From positions 1 to 36,242 of the forward strand of contig NYTH01000046.1 of the NCBI GenBank assembly GCA_002683405.1: a DNA stretch of 36,242 nt, in the 5' to 3' direction. Numbering within the stretch: position 1 is the first letter of the stretch; the number at the start of each line of letters is the position of its first letter. Under the pieces are notes generated by a model that was not told the origin of the DNA, did no database searches, and was given only the letters and a program-made list of their open reading frames with translations. The DNA is from Salinisphaeraceae bacterium. GTDB taxonomy: Bacteria; Pseudomonadota; Gammaproteobacteria; Nevskiales; Salinisphaeraceae. Made by a program: the position numbers and the translations under genes. Below, piece by piece: positions 1 through 8,419 of this stretch.

Positions 1-13
1 ACTTATACCGGCC

Positions 14-96
14 CCATTTTCCGCCATGCGGCGTTGCACCTCCTCGCCATAGCTACGGCTATGACTCGTCGGCGCGCCTTGCCTGACGAAAAATGG
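14..96. repeat. Imperfect 83-bp inverted repeat with a perfect core hairpin
   Basis: The two halves are imperfect reverse complements. The outer arms CCATTTT and AAAATGG pair, and the centre is a perfect 6-bp stem (CATAGC, loop TACG, GCTATG) at 48-63. No reading frame is supported across it. It resembles the dispersed intergenic palindromes seen in many proteobacteria, but copy number cannot be judged from one window. Confidence 0.55.
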
Positions 97-150
97 AACT
101 CGGTCTCATGTGCCATCAAATGTGGCGCACTCCACTAGAACGCCTGGATC

Positions 151-173
151 GGGCCGGATGATCAATCCGGTCC
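151..173. terminator. Hairpin, possible terminator of a gene left of the window
   Basis: CCGGAT (154-159) and ATCCGG (165-170) pair perfectly around a 5-nt loop. The stem extends to 9 bp if one G-U pair is allowed. No T-run follows on the plus strand, so an intrinsic terminator is only a possibility. The rest of 97-297 shows nothing else I can support. Confidence 0.3.
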
Positions 174-297
174 GGGTTGGCGCGCGCAAAGCGGTGCTGT
201 CCTACCACCGAATCAGATATTTCCTACAAAGCGCCGCGATGGCAGGGCCGATAATTCATACAAGTCATTAACGTCCTTGTTGAAGCCGGAGCTCGCC

Positions 298-486
298 ATG
301 TCCCGATCCACCTCACAGTCCCGTTCCCGCGGTAACACGCTCATCATTGCCGCCCTGGTCGGTCTGTTCGGCTACGTCTGCATGGGCTTCGGCCCGTTCA
401 GCGCCGACAGCTACGACAGCAAGGGCGCGCCCATTCACGTGCAGCACTACGGCAGCTCCTCGGACTACCGCTTCATCGGTTATTGA
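298..486 (+). CDS. Small single-helix membrane or secreted protein, 62 aa
   Basis: I do not recognise a family. The ATG at 298 is preferred over an upstream in-frame TTG because GGAG lies six bases before it. The protein has a basic Ser/Arg-rich N-terminus (about residues 1-12), one hydrophobic segment (about 13-33), and then a polar tail rich in Tyr, Ser and Gly. This suggests a type II anchored peptide with the tail in the periplasm, or a weak signal peptide. It stands alone, about 100 bp before queH on the same strand. Its size, ribosome site and the hydrophobic helix support a real gene; function is unknown. Confidence 0.5.
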   Translation: MSRSTSQSRSRGNTLIIAALVGLFGYVCMGFGPFSADSYDSKGAPIHVQHYGSSSDYRFIGY

Positions 487-589
487 TGCAAACAACCGGC
501 GGGGCAGCGCGTGACGTGCTGTCCCGCGGTCCACAGCGGCCGCCTGACTGCGTTACCATCCGCGACCGATTTGCCGATGGTCGCGTGTC

Positions 590-1270
590 ATGAATCCCTA
601 TTCGCTGGATACCTACGAACGCCCCGTGCTCACGCCGCCTGACGGCGCCGAGCGGGTGCTGGTGCATTCCTGCTGTGCGCCCTGCGCGGGCGAGGTGCTG
701 GAGGCGATCGCCGCCTCTGAGGTGGATATGACGGTGTATTTCTACAACCCGAATATCCATCCGCGCGACGAGTACGAGATGCGCAAGCAGGAGAACCGCC
801 GATTCTGCGAGGATCGCGGGATCGAATGCATCGACGCCGACTACGACACCGACAACTGGTTTGATCGGGTCAAGGGGCTAGAAGCCGAGCCCGAGCGCGG
901 CGAGCGCTGCACGGTGTGTTTCGACATGCGCTTCGAGCGTACGGCGCTGTACGCGGCCGAGCACGGCTTTCCCGTGATCACGAGCACGCTCGGCATCTCG
1001 CGCTGGAAGAACATGGCGCAGATCAACGATTGCGGCGTGCGCGCGGCCGACCGGTACGCCGATCTGAGCTACTGGACCTTCAACTGGCGCAAGAAGGGCG
1101 GGTCGCAGCGGATGATCGAGCTCTCAAAGCGTGAAGGGTTCTACCAGCAGGAATACTGCGGTTGCGTATTTTCACTGCGGGACACCAATCGCTACCGCCT
1201 CGAGAGTGGTCGCGAGCGCATCGAGCGCGGCATCAAGTTCTATGGTCGGGACGAAATCTGCGGTCGCTGA
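590..1270 (+). CDS. queH: Epoxyqueuosine reductase QueH
   Basis: QueH (former DUF208) reduces epoxyqueuosine to queuosine in tRNA, the last step of queuosine synthesis, and is the non-homologous replacement of cobalamin-dependent QueG. The 226-aa protein shows the family's cysteine signature: CCAPC at residues 28-32, CTVC at 107-110 and CGC at 190-192, which together bind the 4Fe-4S cluster and a second metal site. The segment [12 protein letters not shown] (about 130-141) is also typical. Length matches the family. The start ATG has no strong ribosome site. No other queuosine genes are nearby, so it is probably transcribed alone. The next gene is convergent, 15 bp away. Confidence 0.93.
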   Translation: MNPYSLDTYERPVLTPPDGAERVLVHSCCAPCAGEVLEAIAASEVDMTVYFYNPNIHPRDEYEMRKQENRRFCEDRGIECIDADYDTDNWFDRVKGLEAEPERGERCTVCFDMRFERTALYAAEHGFPVITSTLGISRWKNMAQINDCGVRAADRYADLSYWTFNWRKKGGSQRMIELSKREGFYQQEYCGCVFSLRDTNRYRLESGRERIERGIKFYGRDEICGR

Positions 1271-1285
1271 CCTGCGGGGCCGGTT

Positions 1286-1873
1286 TCAGTCGGTCGGCTC
1301 GGCCAGCAGTTCACGGATGCGCGCCTCTATCTCGACGGCGCGCTCGTCGCCCGCGTGCGTTTCGCCCACGAAGTAATGCCGCACACGGCCCTGCCTGTCG
1401 ATGAGGTAGTAGGCCGGCCAGTAGCGATTGCCCATCGCCTTCCAGTAGGCGTGGTCGTTGTCCACCATGATGGGGTGATGCAGCCCGAAGTGATCGGCGC
1501 GTTCGGCGATCCTGGCGCGGTCCTTTTCGGCCTCGAATTCCGGCGTGTGCACGCCTATCACGCGGAAGTCCCTGTCCTTGAGCCGCTCTTCCAGGCCTGT
1601 CAGCCAGGGAAAGGACCGGTAGCAGTTCCAGCACATGAAGGTCCAGAAATCCAGAAGGACAACCTGGCCGCGCAGGTCGGACCACGCCAGCGGCGGCGAG
1701 TTGAGCCAGTCCTGAGGGCCTTGCTGCGTGAATGCAGGCGCCTGCGGCTGGCCATCCACAGCGTGGGCGCCAGCCTCCGGGGCCGCCCAGTAGGCCGCGA
1801 GAAGGCCGGCCACCAGCGCCGCGGCCATCAGAAAGGACAGGCCGGGCCGGCGGATGCGGTTCATCGTTTTCAT
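1286..1873 (-). CDS. Thioredoxin-fold thiol-disulfide protein with N-terminal membrane anchor
   Basis: This is a redoxin/TlpA-like protein of about 195 aa. A basic start and one hydrophobic stretch (about residues 8-28) should export it or anchor it facing the periplasm. The thioredoxin-fold core has the redox motif CWNC within FWTFMCWNCYRSFPWL. It also has the VIGVHTPEFE stretch seen in DipZ-type and NHL-linked redoxins, and a later WPAYYLIDRQG segment carrying the cis-proline region. The expected role is thiol oxidoreduction in the envelope; the substrate is unknown. I chose the ATG at 1873 because the signal segment follows it. An ATG three codons later is equally possible, and neither has a clear ribosome site. 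The gene lies 58 bp downstream of gshA on the same strand, so the two may be co-transcribed, which would fit a shared thiol theme. Confidence 0.8.
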   Translation of the reverse strand: MKTMNRIRRPGLSFLMAAALVAGLLAAYWAAPEAGAHAVDGQPQAPAFTQQGPQDWLNSPPLAWSDLRGQVVLLDFWTFMCWNCYRSFPWLTGLEERLKDRDFRVIGVHTPEFEAEKDRARIAERADHFGLHHPIMVDNDHAYWKAMGNRYWPAYYLIDRQGRVRHYFVGETHAGDERAVEIEARIRELLAEPTD

Positions 1874-1931
1874 GAAACAGCAGACCGCGTCAGCGGGTCT
1901 GCCATTGCAGCGGCCTGGTTGAGGCCGTTGC

Positions 1932-3296
1932 TCAATAGGCGAATTCCTCGTAGATCGGCTTGACCGATTGCTTCCACGGACCGTGGTACAGCGACAGCAG
2001 GTGGTCGGCTGCGGTTTGTCCCGACTCGGCGATTTCCACCAGTTGCTCGAGGAACTGCTGTTCGTCACGGCCGCTTTCGCCCAGCCGTCGCCGTGCCTTC
2101 AGGCCGTCCAGCGCAATTTCGAGCACGTCGCGAGCGACGTGGCGCAAGTCATGCCGCCGGAAGCGGGTCTTCAGACCGGTTCTGGGGACCTGGCGCCGCA
2201 GTTCGTCCTGCTCTTCCACTCGCCAATCGCGCACCAGGGCCCAGGCCGCTTCCAGCGACGGTGCGTCGTAGCACAGGCCGGCCCAGAGCGCGGGCAGGGC
2301 GCACAGGCGTCGCCACGGACCGCCGTCCGCGCCGCGCATTTCCATGAACCGCTTCAGACGCACTTCGGGAAAGATGGTCGTCAGGTGCGCGTCCCAGTCG
2401 CTGAGTAGCGGGCGCTCGCCAGGCAGGGCGGGCAGCTTGCCGTCCAGAAAATCACGAAACGACTGGCCGGCGGCGTCGACATACCGGCCGTCGCGATAGA
2501 CAAAATACATGGGGACATCCAGCGCGAACTCCGCGTAGCGCTCGAAACCCATTTCTTCCTTGAACGCCCAGGGCAGCATGCCGCAGCGATCATTGTCGGT
2601 GTCGGTCCAGATCTGGCTTCGGTAGCTGAGAAAGCCGTTCGGCTGGCCTTCGGTGAACGGCGAGTTGGCGAACAGTGCGGTGGCCACGGGCTGCAGGGCC
2701 AGCCCGACTCGAAACTTCCGGATCATGTCCGCCTCGGAGGCGTAATCCAGGTTCACCTGCACCGTGCAGGTCCGCAGCATCATGTCCAGGCCCAGGCTGC
2801 CCACCTGCGGCATGTAGCGACGCATGACCTCGTAGCGCTGTTTGGGCATCCACGGAATGTCCTCGCGCCGGCCTTCCGGAATGAAGCCCAGGCCGATCAG
2901 TCCCAGGTCGAGCTCGGCCGCCACTTCCTTGACCTGCGCCAGGTGCGTGTGGACCTCGTCACAGGCCTGGTGCACGTTGTCCAGCGGCGCGCCGGCCAGT
3001 TCGAGCTGACCGCCGGGCTCCAGTGTGATGTGACAGCCGCCGTGCGCCAGCGCGATGGGCTTGTCGTCTTCATGCAGGGGCGTCCAGCCGAAGCGTTCCA
3101 GGCCCTCAAGGAAGGCGCGAATTCCGCGCGCGTCGTCATAGGCCGGCGGCCGGTTGTCCGACTGCCTGAAGACGAACTTTTCGTGCTCGGTACCCAGCCG
3201 CCATTGCTGCTTGGGTTTGCAGGCCGCGTCGAAATACTCGATCAGCTGGCGCCGGTCTGTGATTGGCTCACCGCCACCGGTGGATGGTGCGGACAT
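1932..3296 (-). CDS. gshA: Glutamate-cysteine ligase, plant/alphaproteobacterial GCS2-like type
   Basis: The enzyme joins glutamate and cysteine with ATP to form gamma-glutamylcysteine, the first step of glutathione synthesis. The 454-aa protein has the family's N-terminal GTEHEKFVF motif (about residues 39-47) and the ITLEPGGQLELAGAPL block (about 90-105), both characteristic of the plant-like class and not of the E. coli GshA class. A conserved MMLRTCTVQVNLDY segment lies further on. The length is right for this class (about 450 aa). No gshB is visible here. It starts at an ATG and is divergent from ubiA across a 159-bp gap that must hold both promoters. Confidence 0.92.
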   Translation of the reverse strand: MSAPSTGGGEPITDRRQLIEYFDAACKPKQQWRLGTEHEKFVFRQSDNRPPAYDDARGIRAFLEGLERFGWTPLHEDDKPIALAHGGCHITLEPGGQLELAGAPLDNVHQACDEVHTHLAQVKEVAAELDLGLIGLGFIPEGRREDIPWMPKQRYEVMRRYMPQVGSLGLDMMLRTCTVQVNLDYASEADMIRKFRVGLALQPVATALFANSPFTEGQPNGFLSYRSQIWTDTDNDRCGMLPWAFKEEMGFERYAEFALDVPMYFVYRDGRYVDAAGQSFRDFLDGKLPALPGERPLLSDWDAHLTTIFPEVRLKRFMEMRGADGGPWRRLCALPALWAGLCYDAPSLEAAWALVRDWRVEEQDELRRQVPRTGLKTRFRRHDLRHVARDVLEIALDGLKARRRLGESGRDEQQFLEQLVEIAESGQTAADHLLSLYHGPWKQSVKPIYEEFAY

Positions 3297-3455
3297 TCAT
3301 GCTCCCGAATTCGTGACGGCTCTCGCCTGCGCCCCTGGCAGGTGAGCCGGCGCAAAAGCTACCATGCGTGACCCGTTTTGCCGAACCCGGTGAAATCACA
3401 GGTCTTCCCGTGCCGCCGGATGGCGGGTGGACGGGTGGGCTGACGCAGATGATCT

Positions 3456-4325
3456 ATGGACTTGCCCGGACCCCGAAAATTCCACGCCTGCCTGCGTTTA
3501 ACGCGCATCGACCGTCCGATTGGCATCTTTCTGGTGGGCTGGCCCATGCTCTGGGCACTGTGGGTGGCGGCTGACGGCCTGCCTGACCTCTGGGTGCTGA
3601 CCGTCTTTGTCGTGGGCTGCGTGGCCATGCGTTCGGCCGGCTGCGCAATCAACGACTATGCGGATCGCCACATCGATGGCCACGTCCAGCGCACCCGAGC
3701 GCGGCCGCTGGCCACCGGTGAGCTGACGCCCGCTGATGCCCTTGCGGTGTTCGCCGGCCTGTGTCTGCTTTCGTTCCTGCTGGTTCTCACGCTCAATGGC
3801 CTGACCATCAAGCTGGCCCTGCTAGGCGCCGTGCTGGCTGCGCTTTACCCGTTCACGAAACGCTGGACGCACTGGCCTCAGCTGTTCCTCGGTCTGGCTT
3901 TTGCGTGGGCAGTGCCCATGGCCTTTGCCGCCGAATCGGGCGGGGTGCCGATCGGTGCATGGTACGTCTTTGCCGCGGCGGTGGTCTGGGCGCTGATCTA
4001 CGACAGCATGTACGCGATGGTCGACCGCGATGACGATCTGAAGATCGGCGTGAAGTCCACGGTGGTGCTCTGGGGGCGCTTCGATCGGCTGCTCATCGGC
4101 GTGTTTCAGTTGCTGATGCTGGCTATTCTGGTGGCGGCGGGCCAGGCGTTCGGTTACGGCCTGCCGTATCTTTGCGGCCTGGCCGCGGCGAGCGCGGTCG
4201 GCGTATATCACCAGTGGCTGATCCGCCGCCGCGACCGCGACGCCTGTTTTCGCGCGTTCCTGCACAACAACTGGCTGGGCGCCTGCGTGTTTGCCGGTAT
4301 TGCCTGGCAGGTTCACCTGGCCTGA
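3456..4325 (+). CDS. ubiA: 4-hydroxybenzoate polyprenyltransferase
   Basis: UbiA attaches the polyprenyl tail to 4-hydroxybenzoate in the inner membrane during ubiquinone synthesis. The 289-aa protein carries both Mg-diphosphate binding motifs: NDYADRHID at residues 66-74, and [17 protein letters not shown] at 182-198 with Asp190, Asp192 and Asp194. About eight hydrophobic helices surround them. Length and motifs fit bacterial UbiA closely. Chorismate lyase (ubiC), which often sits beside it, is absent here. The quinone produced is the electron acceptor of the Nqr pump encoded further on, although the two are not physically linked. Confidence 0.95.
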   Translation: MDLPGPRKFHACLRLTRIDRPIGIFLVGWPMLWALWVAADGLPDLWVLTVFVVGCVAMRSAGCAINDYADRHIDGHVQRTRARPLATGELTPADALAVFAGLCLLSFLLVLTLNGLTIKLALLGAVLAALYPFTKRWTHWPQLFLGLAFAWAVPMAFAAESGGVPIGAWYVFAAAVVWALIYDSMYAMVDRDDDLKIGVKSTVVLWGRFDRLLIGVFQLLMLAILVAAGQAFGYGLPYLCGLAAASAVGVYHQWLIRRRDRDACFRAFLHNNWLGACVFAGIAWQVHLA

Positions 4326-4819
4326 GCAGACCTCCGGAATTCAGGATAATCAGGGCAGGCTCGACCCTTTACGGCCCACATCGCCTGAGTCGCTCGAATA
4401 AAAACAGTAGAGCGTCTCAAGGCAAAACAATCAATTAAAAACAGGGTTATGGGCGCTTAACCTGACAGGTTGGATGAGCATTAAAAATGAAAAATAGCCT
4501 GCCGATGGTGAATTTCCTACAACAAATGCCTACAGAATATGACGGAGTGCATGGAGGGTCACCGATTCCGTGCTCATGAATAAGGCTGCATGATCGAAGC
4601 AAGTCAATATTCACCAGTGGTTCGGGCCGCATCAAACGGCTGTAGACGGCGAGGGCGGGGACGACGTGAAACACAAGTTTGCGGGCCCTCAAGATCGCTC
4701 CGGACCGGCCGATGACTGGAAAACCCGACCTGGGGTGCCTATACTGCACGATCTTTTCCGCCAGTCCGACAATCTGCGGCCTGGCGGAATTGCGATAAGA
4801 ATAACGGGGGCCGGCCGAC
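4326..4819. other. 494-bp intergenic stretch between ubiA and the transglycosylase gene
   Basis: This stretch is less GC-rich than the surrounding genes, with A-rich tracts at about 4395-4442. An open frame on the minus strand runs across it into the next gene, but it has no recognisable motif and overlaps the better-supported plus-strand start, so I do not call it. I see no tRNA or clear terminator. A candidate promoter near the right end is listed separately. Confidence 0.5.
4717..4745 (+). promoter_or_regulatory. Candidate sigma-70 promoter for the transglycosylase gene
   Basis: TGGAAA (4717-4722) and TATACT (4740-4745) are separated by 17 bp, matching the -35 consensus at 4 of 6 positions and the -10 at 5 of 6. 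The start codon lies about 75 bp downstream. This is by eye only. Confidence 0.35.
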
Positions 4820-5983
4820 ATGTCGCTGGGCGATGAATTTCGTGAAATGTACGTCAATAGCCGCGCCTCGACGGGCCCGGTGAGACGCGCCCTGGTGCTC
4901 GGCAAGCACTGGTGGCAGACGAGACAACGCACGCGGCAGATGCCGCGACTGGGTCAGCTGCTGCTGTCGCAGGGGTTGGTCCAGCCCCACCAGCTTGAAG
5001 ACGCGCTGCGTACACAGCAGGCCAGCGGCAAGCGCCTGGGCGAGGTTCTGCTGGCGGCCGGCGTCATCAGCCGGACCGAACTGGCTGGCGCGCTGCGCCG
5101 GCAGGACAAGGTCTCTGCTGCCTTTACGGCGCTCATGCTCAGCCTGGCGCACACGACGGCGGCCGACGCGGAAGGCGTCAGTACCGAACTGGGCCGGCAC
5201 GAAGCCATGGCGGTGGTCGACGATGAGACTCGTGCGGTGTCCGCCCCGCCGGCGATTCAGAAAGACGCCACCCCGCGACGCAGCGATGCATCCCGGGCCG
5301 TCGCCGCGGAGGCGGCTGCCGAAGCCAGGGCATTGTTCGGCCAGAAGAATCGCCAGGCCGCCGCCGCGGATGTCGTGGTCGAGCGCGATGCCGATCGGGT
5401 GTCCGGAGATCTGTTCGAACTGGTGGACCGTCTGGCCATCCACAGCCGGTTCAAGACCCGGGTGAGGGATGTGCTGCCGGCCGTGCGGCGCGCCTCGGCC
5501 GAATTCGACGTGCCGGTGGAGCGGATTCTGGCCATCATCCACACCGAATCAAGCTTTCGCGACAACGCCACGACCAACTGGAAGGCGGTCGGTCTGATGC
5601 AGGTGGTGGCCAAGAGCGGTGGCGCGGAAGCCATTCGGCTGATCAAGGGGCGCCGCGGCTTTCCGTCCCATTCGGCGCTGCTCAAGCCGGCCATCAATAT
5701 TCGCATCGGTACGGCTTATCTGCGCTCGCTGGAGGACCGGCATTTCGCCTTCATCACGAATGACGACGTCCGTGAGGCTGCCGTTATAGCGGCCTACAAC
5801 CAGGGGCCCACCAAAATCCGCAATATCCTGCGCAAGCATGGCGTGCCGCGCGATCGCGCCGGTTTTCGGGCCCTGCTGGCGCGGTACTCCGTGCCGCAGA
5901 CCAGCGATTACCTGGTGAAGGTGACGCGCCGCGAGGCGCTGTACCGGCCGCTGGCGGATAACCTGATCGCCAGCGCACGCTAG
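4820..5983 (+). CDS. MshEN-like domain / transmembrane / SLT lytic transglycosylase fusion
   Basis: The 387-aa protein has three parts. Residues about 43-95 (LGQLLLSQGLVQPHQLEDAL and what follows, then KRLGEVLLAAGVISRTELAGAL) match the paired-helix pattern of MshEN/GspE N-terminal domains, some of which bind cyclic di-GMP. After basic residues RRQDK comes a short hydrophobic stretch (about 98-112) that looks like an internal membrane or signal segment. Residues about 215-375 form an SLT lytic transglycosylase domain with catalytic Glu243 in HTESSF, GLMQV at 258-262 and AYNQGP at 325-330, closest in feel to the MltC type, which cleaves peptidoglycan glycan strands. The predicted topology puts the MshEN-like part in the cytoplasm and the enzyme in the periplasm. 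A G-run at 4806-4810 is the likely ribosome site. The linker (about 118-195) is Ala-rich and probably flexible. Confidence 0.85.
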   Translation: MSLGDEFREMYVNSRASTGPVRRALVLGKHWWQTRQRTRQMPRLGQLLLSQGLVQPHQLEDALRTQQASGKRLGEVLLAAGVISRTELAGALRRQDKVSAAFTALMLSLAHTTAADAEGVSTELGRHEAMAVVDDETRAVSAPPAIQKDATPRRSDASRAVAAEAAAEARALFGQKNRQAAAADVVVERDADRVSGDLFELVDRLAIHSRFKTRVRDVLPAVRRASAEFDVPVERILAIIHTESSFRDNATTNWKAVGLMQVVAKSGGAEAIRLIKGRRGFPSHSALLKPAINIRIGTAYLRSLEDRHFAFITNDDVREAAVIAAYNQGPTKIRNILRKHGVPRDRAGFRALLARYSVPQTSDYLVKVTRREALYRPLADNLIASAR

Positions 5984-5985
5984 TC

Positions 5986-6012
5986 GCCCTGCCGCGGCGG
6001 GCCCGGCAGGGC
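5986..6012 (+). terminator. Strong GC hairpin just after the transglycosylase stop
   Basis: GCCCTGCCG (5986-5994) pairs perfectly with CGGCAGGGC (6004-6012) around a 9-nt loop, starting three bases after the stop codon. There is no T-run, so it may be an mRNA-stabilising or Rho-linked hairpin and not an intrinsic terminator. Confidence 0.45.
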
Positions 6013-6102
6013 CGCCTTGCCAGCACGGGACGGCGCGTTACACTCCGCCGCGCCCACATCCGGCCCGCCGCCGGATAAGTCCATTTCAACAAGCCGCTTG
6101 CC

Positions 6103-7452
6103 ATGAACAACGAAGAGCTCATCCGACGCGATCTGTCGGTGGTCTGGCATCCCTGTACCCAGATGAAGGACCACGAAACGCTGCCGTTGGTGCCGATTCG
6201 GCGCGGCGAAGGCGTCTGGCTGGAAGATTTCGACGGCAATCGCTACATCGACGCCGTGTCGTCCTGGTGGGTCAACATCTTCGGCCACGCCAATCCGTAC
6301 ATCAACGATCGCATCAAGGCACAGCTGGACAGTCTGGAGCACGTGATACTGGCCGGTTTCTCGCACGAGCCGGCCGTGCGTCTCGCCGAACGCCTGAAAG
6401 ACATTACGCCCGAGGGTCTCACGCGCTGCTTTTATGCCGACAACGGCTCCGCGGCCGTCGAAGTGGCCCTGAAGATGAGCTTTCACTACTGGCACAACCG
6501 CGGCCGGGGGCAGAAGACGCGCTTCATCAACCTGTCGAACAGCTACCACGGCGAGACCCTGGGCGCGCTGGCGGTCGGGGATGTCGATCTGTACAAGAAG
6601 ACCTACGAGCCGCTGCTGCTCAAGCCGCTCACCGTGCCGTCCCCGGACTGCTTTGCGCGGGAGGCGGGGCAGTCCTGGGAGGCGCACAGCCGCGCCATGT
6701 TCGCCCACATGGAGCAGGCCCTGGCCGAGCATGCCGACGAGACCTGCGCCGTCATCGTCGAGCCGCTCATCCAGTGCGCGGGCAATATGCGCATGTACCA
6801 CCCGGTTTATCTGGAACTGCTGCGCGAGGCCTGCGACCGCTACGGCGTGCATCTGATTGCCGACGAGATTGCCGTGGGTTTCGGTCGTGCCGGGACGCTG
6901 TTTGCCTGCGAGCAGGCCGGCATTTCGCCCGATTTCATGTGTCTGTCGAAAGGCCTGACAGCGGGCTATCTGCCGCTGTCGGTCACGCTGACGACCGAGG
7001 ACGTGTACGACGCCTTCTACGACGAATACGAAAATCTCAGCGCGTTCCTGCACTCGCATTCCTACACGGGTAACCCGCTGGCCTGTGCGGCCGCACTGGC
7101 CACGCTGGACCTGTTCGAGCAGGAAGACACCGTGGCGCGCAATCGGGCGCTGGCGACCACCATGGCCGAATCGGTCGCCCACCTGGCCGACCACCCCCAC
7201 GTGGGTGAAATCCGCCAGACCGGCATGGTGCTGGCCATCGAGCTGGTGGCCGACAAGGCGGGCATGACGCCGTTTGCCTGGCAGGAACGCCGGGGGCTGG
7301 CGGTCTATCGCCATGCGCTCACGCGTGAGGCGCTGCTGCGGCCGCTGGGCAACGTGGTCTATTTCATGCCGCCCTATGTGATCACGCCCGAGCAGATCAA
7401 ACATCTGGCTGCCGTGGCCACCGAGGGCATCGAGCGCGCCGTCTCGACGTAA
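6103..7452 (+). CDS. bioA: Adenosylmethionine-8-amino-7-oxononanoate aminotransferase
   Basis: BioA makes 7,8-diaminopelargonate, transferring the amino group from S-adenosylmethionine in biotin synthesis. It is a cytoplasmic PLP class III aminotransferase. In the 449-aa protein, SSWWVNIFGHANP (about 53-65) is the substrate-side motif distinctive of BioA. IADEIAVGFGR (252-262) holds the PLP-contacting Asp254, and Lys283 in CLSKGLTAGYLP is the Schiff-base lysine. SYHGETLGA (about 147-155) is also conserved. No other bio genes (bioB, bioF, bioC, bioD) are present nearby, so biotin genes are dispersed in this genome. A hairpin with a T-run follows the gene. Confidence 0.93.
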   Translation: MNNEELIRRDLSVVWHPCTQMKDHETLPLVPIRRGEGVWLEDFDGNRYIDAVSSWWVNIFGHANPYINDRIKAQLDSLEHVILAGFSHEPAVRLAERLKDITPEGLTRCFYADNGSAAVEVALKMSFHYWHNRGRGQKTRFINLSNSYHGETLGALAVGDVDLYKKTYEPLLLKPLTVPSPDCFAREAGQSWEAHSRAMFAHMEQALAEHADETCAVIVEPLIQCAGNMRMYHPVYLELLREACDRYGVHLIADEIAVGFGRAGTLFACEQAGISPDFMCLSKGLTAGYLPLSVTLTTEDVYDAFYDEYENLSAFLHSHSYTGNPLACAAALATLDLFEQEDTVARNRALATTMAESVAHLADHPHVGEIRQTGMVLAIELVADKAGMTPFAWQERRGLAVYRHALTREALLRPLGNVVYFMPPYVITPEQIKHLAAVATEGIERAVST

Positions 7453-7480
7453 TCTGCGCTGATTGCTAGGCTTTGAGCGA

Positions 7481-7519
7481 CCGGCGCGGCCCGCGCCGGC
7501 GACTGTTACCCCGTTTTTT
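7481..7519 (+). terminator. Probable intrinsic terminator after bioA
   Basis: CCGGCGCG (7481-7488) and CGCGCCGG (7492-7499) form a perfect 8-bp stem with a 3-nt loop. A run of six Ts follows at 7514-7519, about 14 bases beyond the stem, which is further than ideal. Confidence 0.5.
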
Positions 7520-7575
7520 CGTTTTCACGGTTGCCGGCCGTGCCGGACCGGCTTTGTTGACGAGGTTTTGCGAAC

Positions 7576-8061
7576 ATGGACAAGACGCCACTCACCCAGA
7601 AGGGGGCCGATGAGCTGAAGGCCGAACTCAAGCGCCGCAAGTCGGTGGAGCGCCCGCGCATCGTGCAGGCGATCGAGGAGGCGCGCGCGCACGGCGATCT
7701 GAAGGAAAACGCCGAGTACCATGCCGCCAAGGAAGAGCAGGGCTTCAACGAAGGGCGTATTGCCGAAATCGAAAGCAAGCTGGCGACCGCCCAGATTGTC
7801 GACGTGGCGCGCGCCGGCGCCCAGGCCAATGGCCGCATCATCTTCGGCGCGGTGGTGGACCTGATGGACGAGGATTCAGGCGAGGAACTGCGCTACCAGA
7901 TCGTGGGAGAAGATGAATCGGACATCAAATCCGGACTGCTGTCCTTTGCATCCCCCATCGCGCGGGCGCTCATCGGCAAGAGCGAAGGCGACAGCGTGGA
8001 GGTGCAGGTGCCCGGCGGCGCCCGGCATCTGGAAATCGTCGGTGTGCGCTACGACGGCTAG
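7576..8061 (+). CDS. greA: Transcript cleavage factor GreA
   Basis: GreA enters the secondary channel of RNA polymerase and stimulates cleavage of backtracked transcripts. The 161-aa protein has the usual N-terminal coiled coil with the tip motif [16 protein letters not shown] (about residues 39-54), whose acidic residues act in catalysis, and a C-terminal FKBP-like domain (about 83-160). Length is standard (E. coli GreA is 158 aa). CGAGG at 7561-7565 is a ribosome site. The upstream carAB genes often found beside greA are not here. Its stop codon shares the CTAG tetranucleotide with the stop codon of the convergent yhbY. Confidence 0.96.
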   Translation: MDKTPLTQKGADELKAELKRRKSVERPRIVQAIEEARAHGDLKENAEYHAAKEEQGFNEGRIAEIESKLATAQIVDVARAGAQANGRIIFGAVVDLMDEDSGEELRYQIVGEDESDIKSGLLSFASPIARALIGKSEGDSVEVQVPGGARHLEIVGVRYDG

Positions 8062-8378
8062 CCCGCCCCGGCGTCATCCTCCGGTCGGGCACGGTAGAGC
8101 ACGCATACATGACCAATCTGCTGAATGTTCACGGCCTGCAGGCTGTCGCACAGGAACGTGATCATCTCCTTGCGGTCGGCGCGGCTGTCGGCAACCAGGC
8201 GAATCTTGATCAGCTCGTGCGCGGTCAGAGCGTTGTCGATCTCGGCGGTCACGGCATCGGTCAGCCCCGCGGCGCCCGTCTGCACCACCACATCGAGATG
8301 ATGAGCACGCTTCTTGAGGGCGCGAATGTCGGCGGCGTCAGGCTTGTTTTCCACGATGCGGTCGGGTCCGTGAGGCAT
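8058..8378 (-). CDS. yhbY: CRS1-YhbY ribosome assembly RNA-binding protein
   Basis: YhbY associates with pre-50S particles and binds 23S rRNA during assembly. The 106-aa protein shows the CRM-domain pattern: [21 protein letters not shown] (residues about 23-43), with GLTDAV standing in for the GxxG-type loop, then [16 protein letters not shown] and a final IGHVCVLYR strand. Size and order fit E. coli YhbY. It is divergent from rlmE, its usual neighbour, with only about 40 bp between the chosen start codons, and it converges on greA with overlapping stops. The last dozen residues are acidic and not conserved. Confidence 0.92.
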   Translation of the reverse strand: MPHGPDRIVENKPDAADIRALKKRAHHLDVVVQTGAAGLTDAVTAEIDNALTAHELIKIRLVADSRADRKEMITFLCDSLQAVNIQQIGHVCVLYRARPEDDAGAG

Positions 8379-8419
8379 GGGGCATCGCAGTGTACGCGCA
8401 AGCGCCGCCGGTGGCAGGC

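Noticed and set aside
4447-4932. 161-codon open frame on the minus strand between ubiA and the transglycosylase gene
   Set aside because: No motif, unusual composition, and it overlaps the well-supported start of the plus-strand transglycosylase gene.
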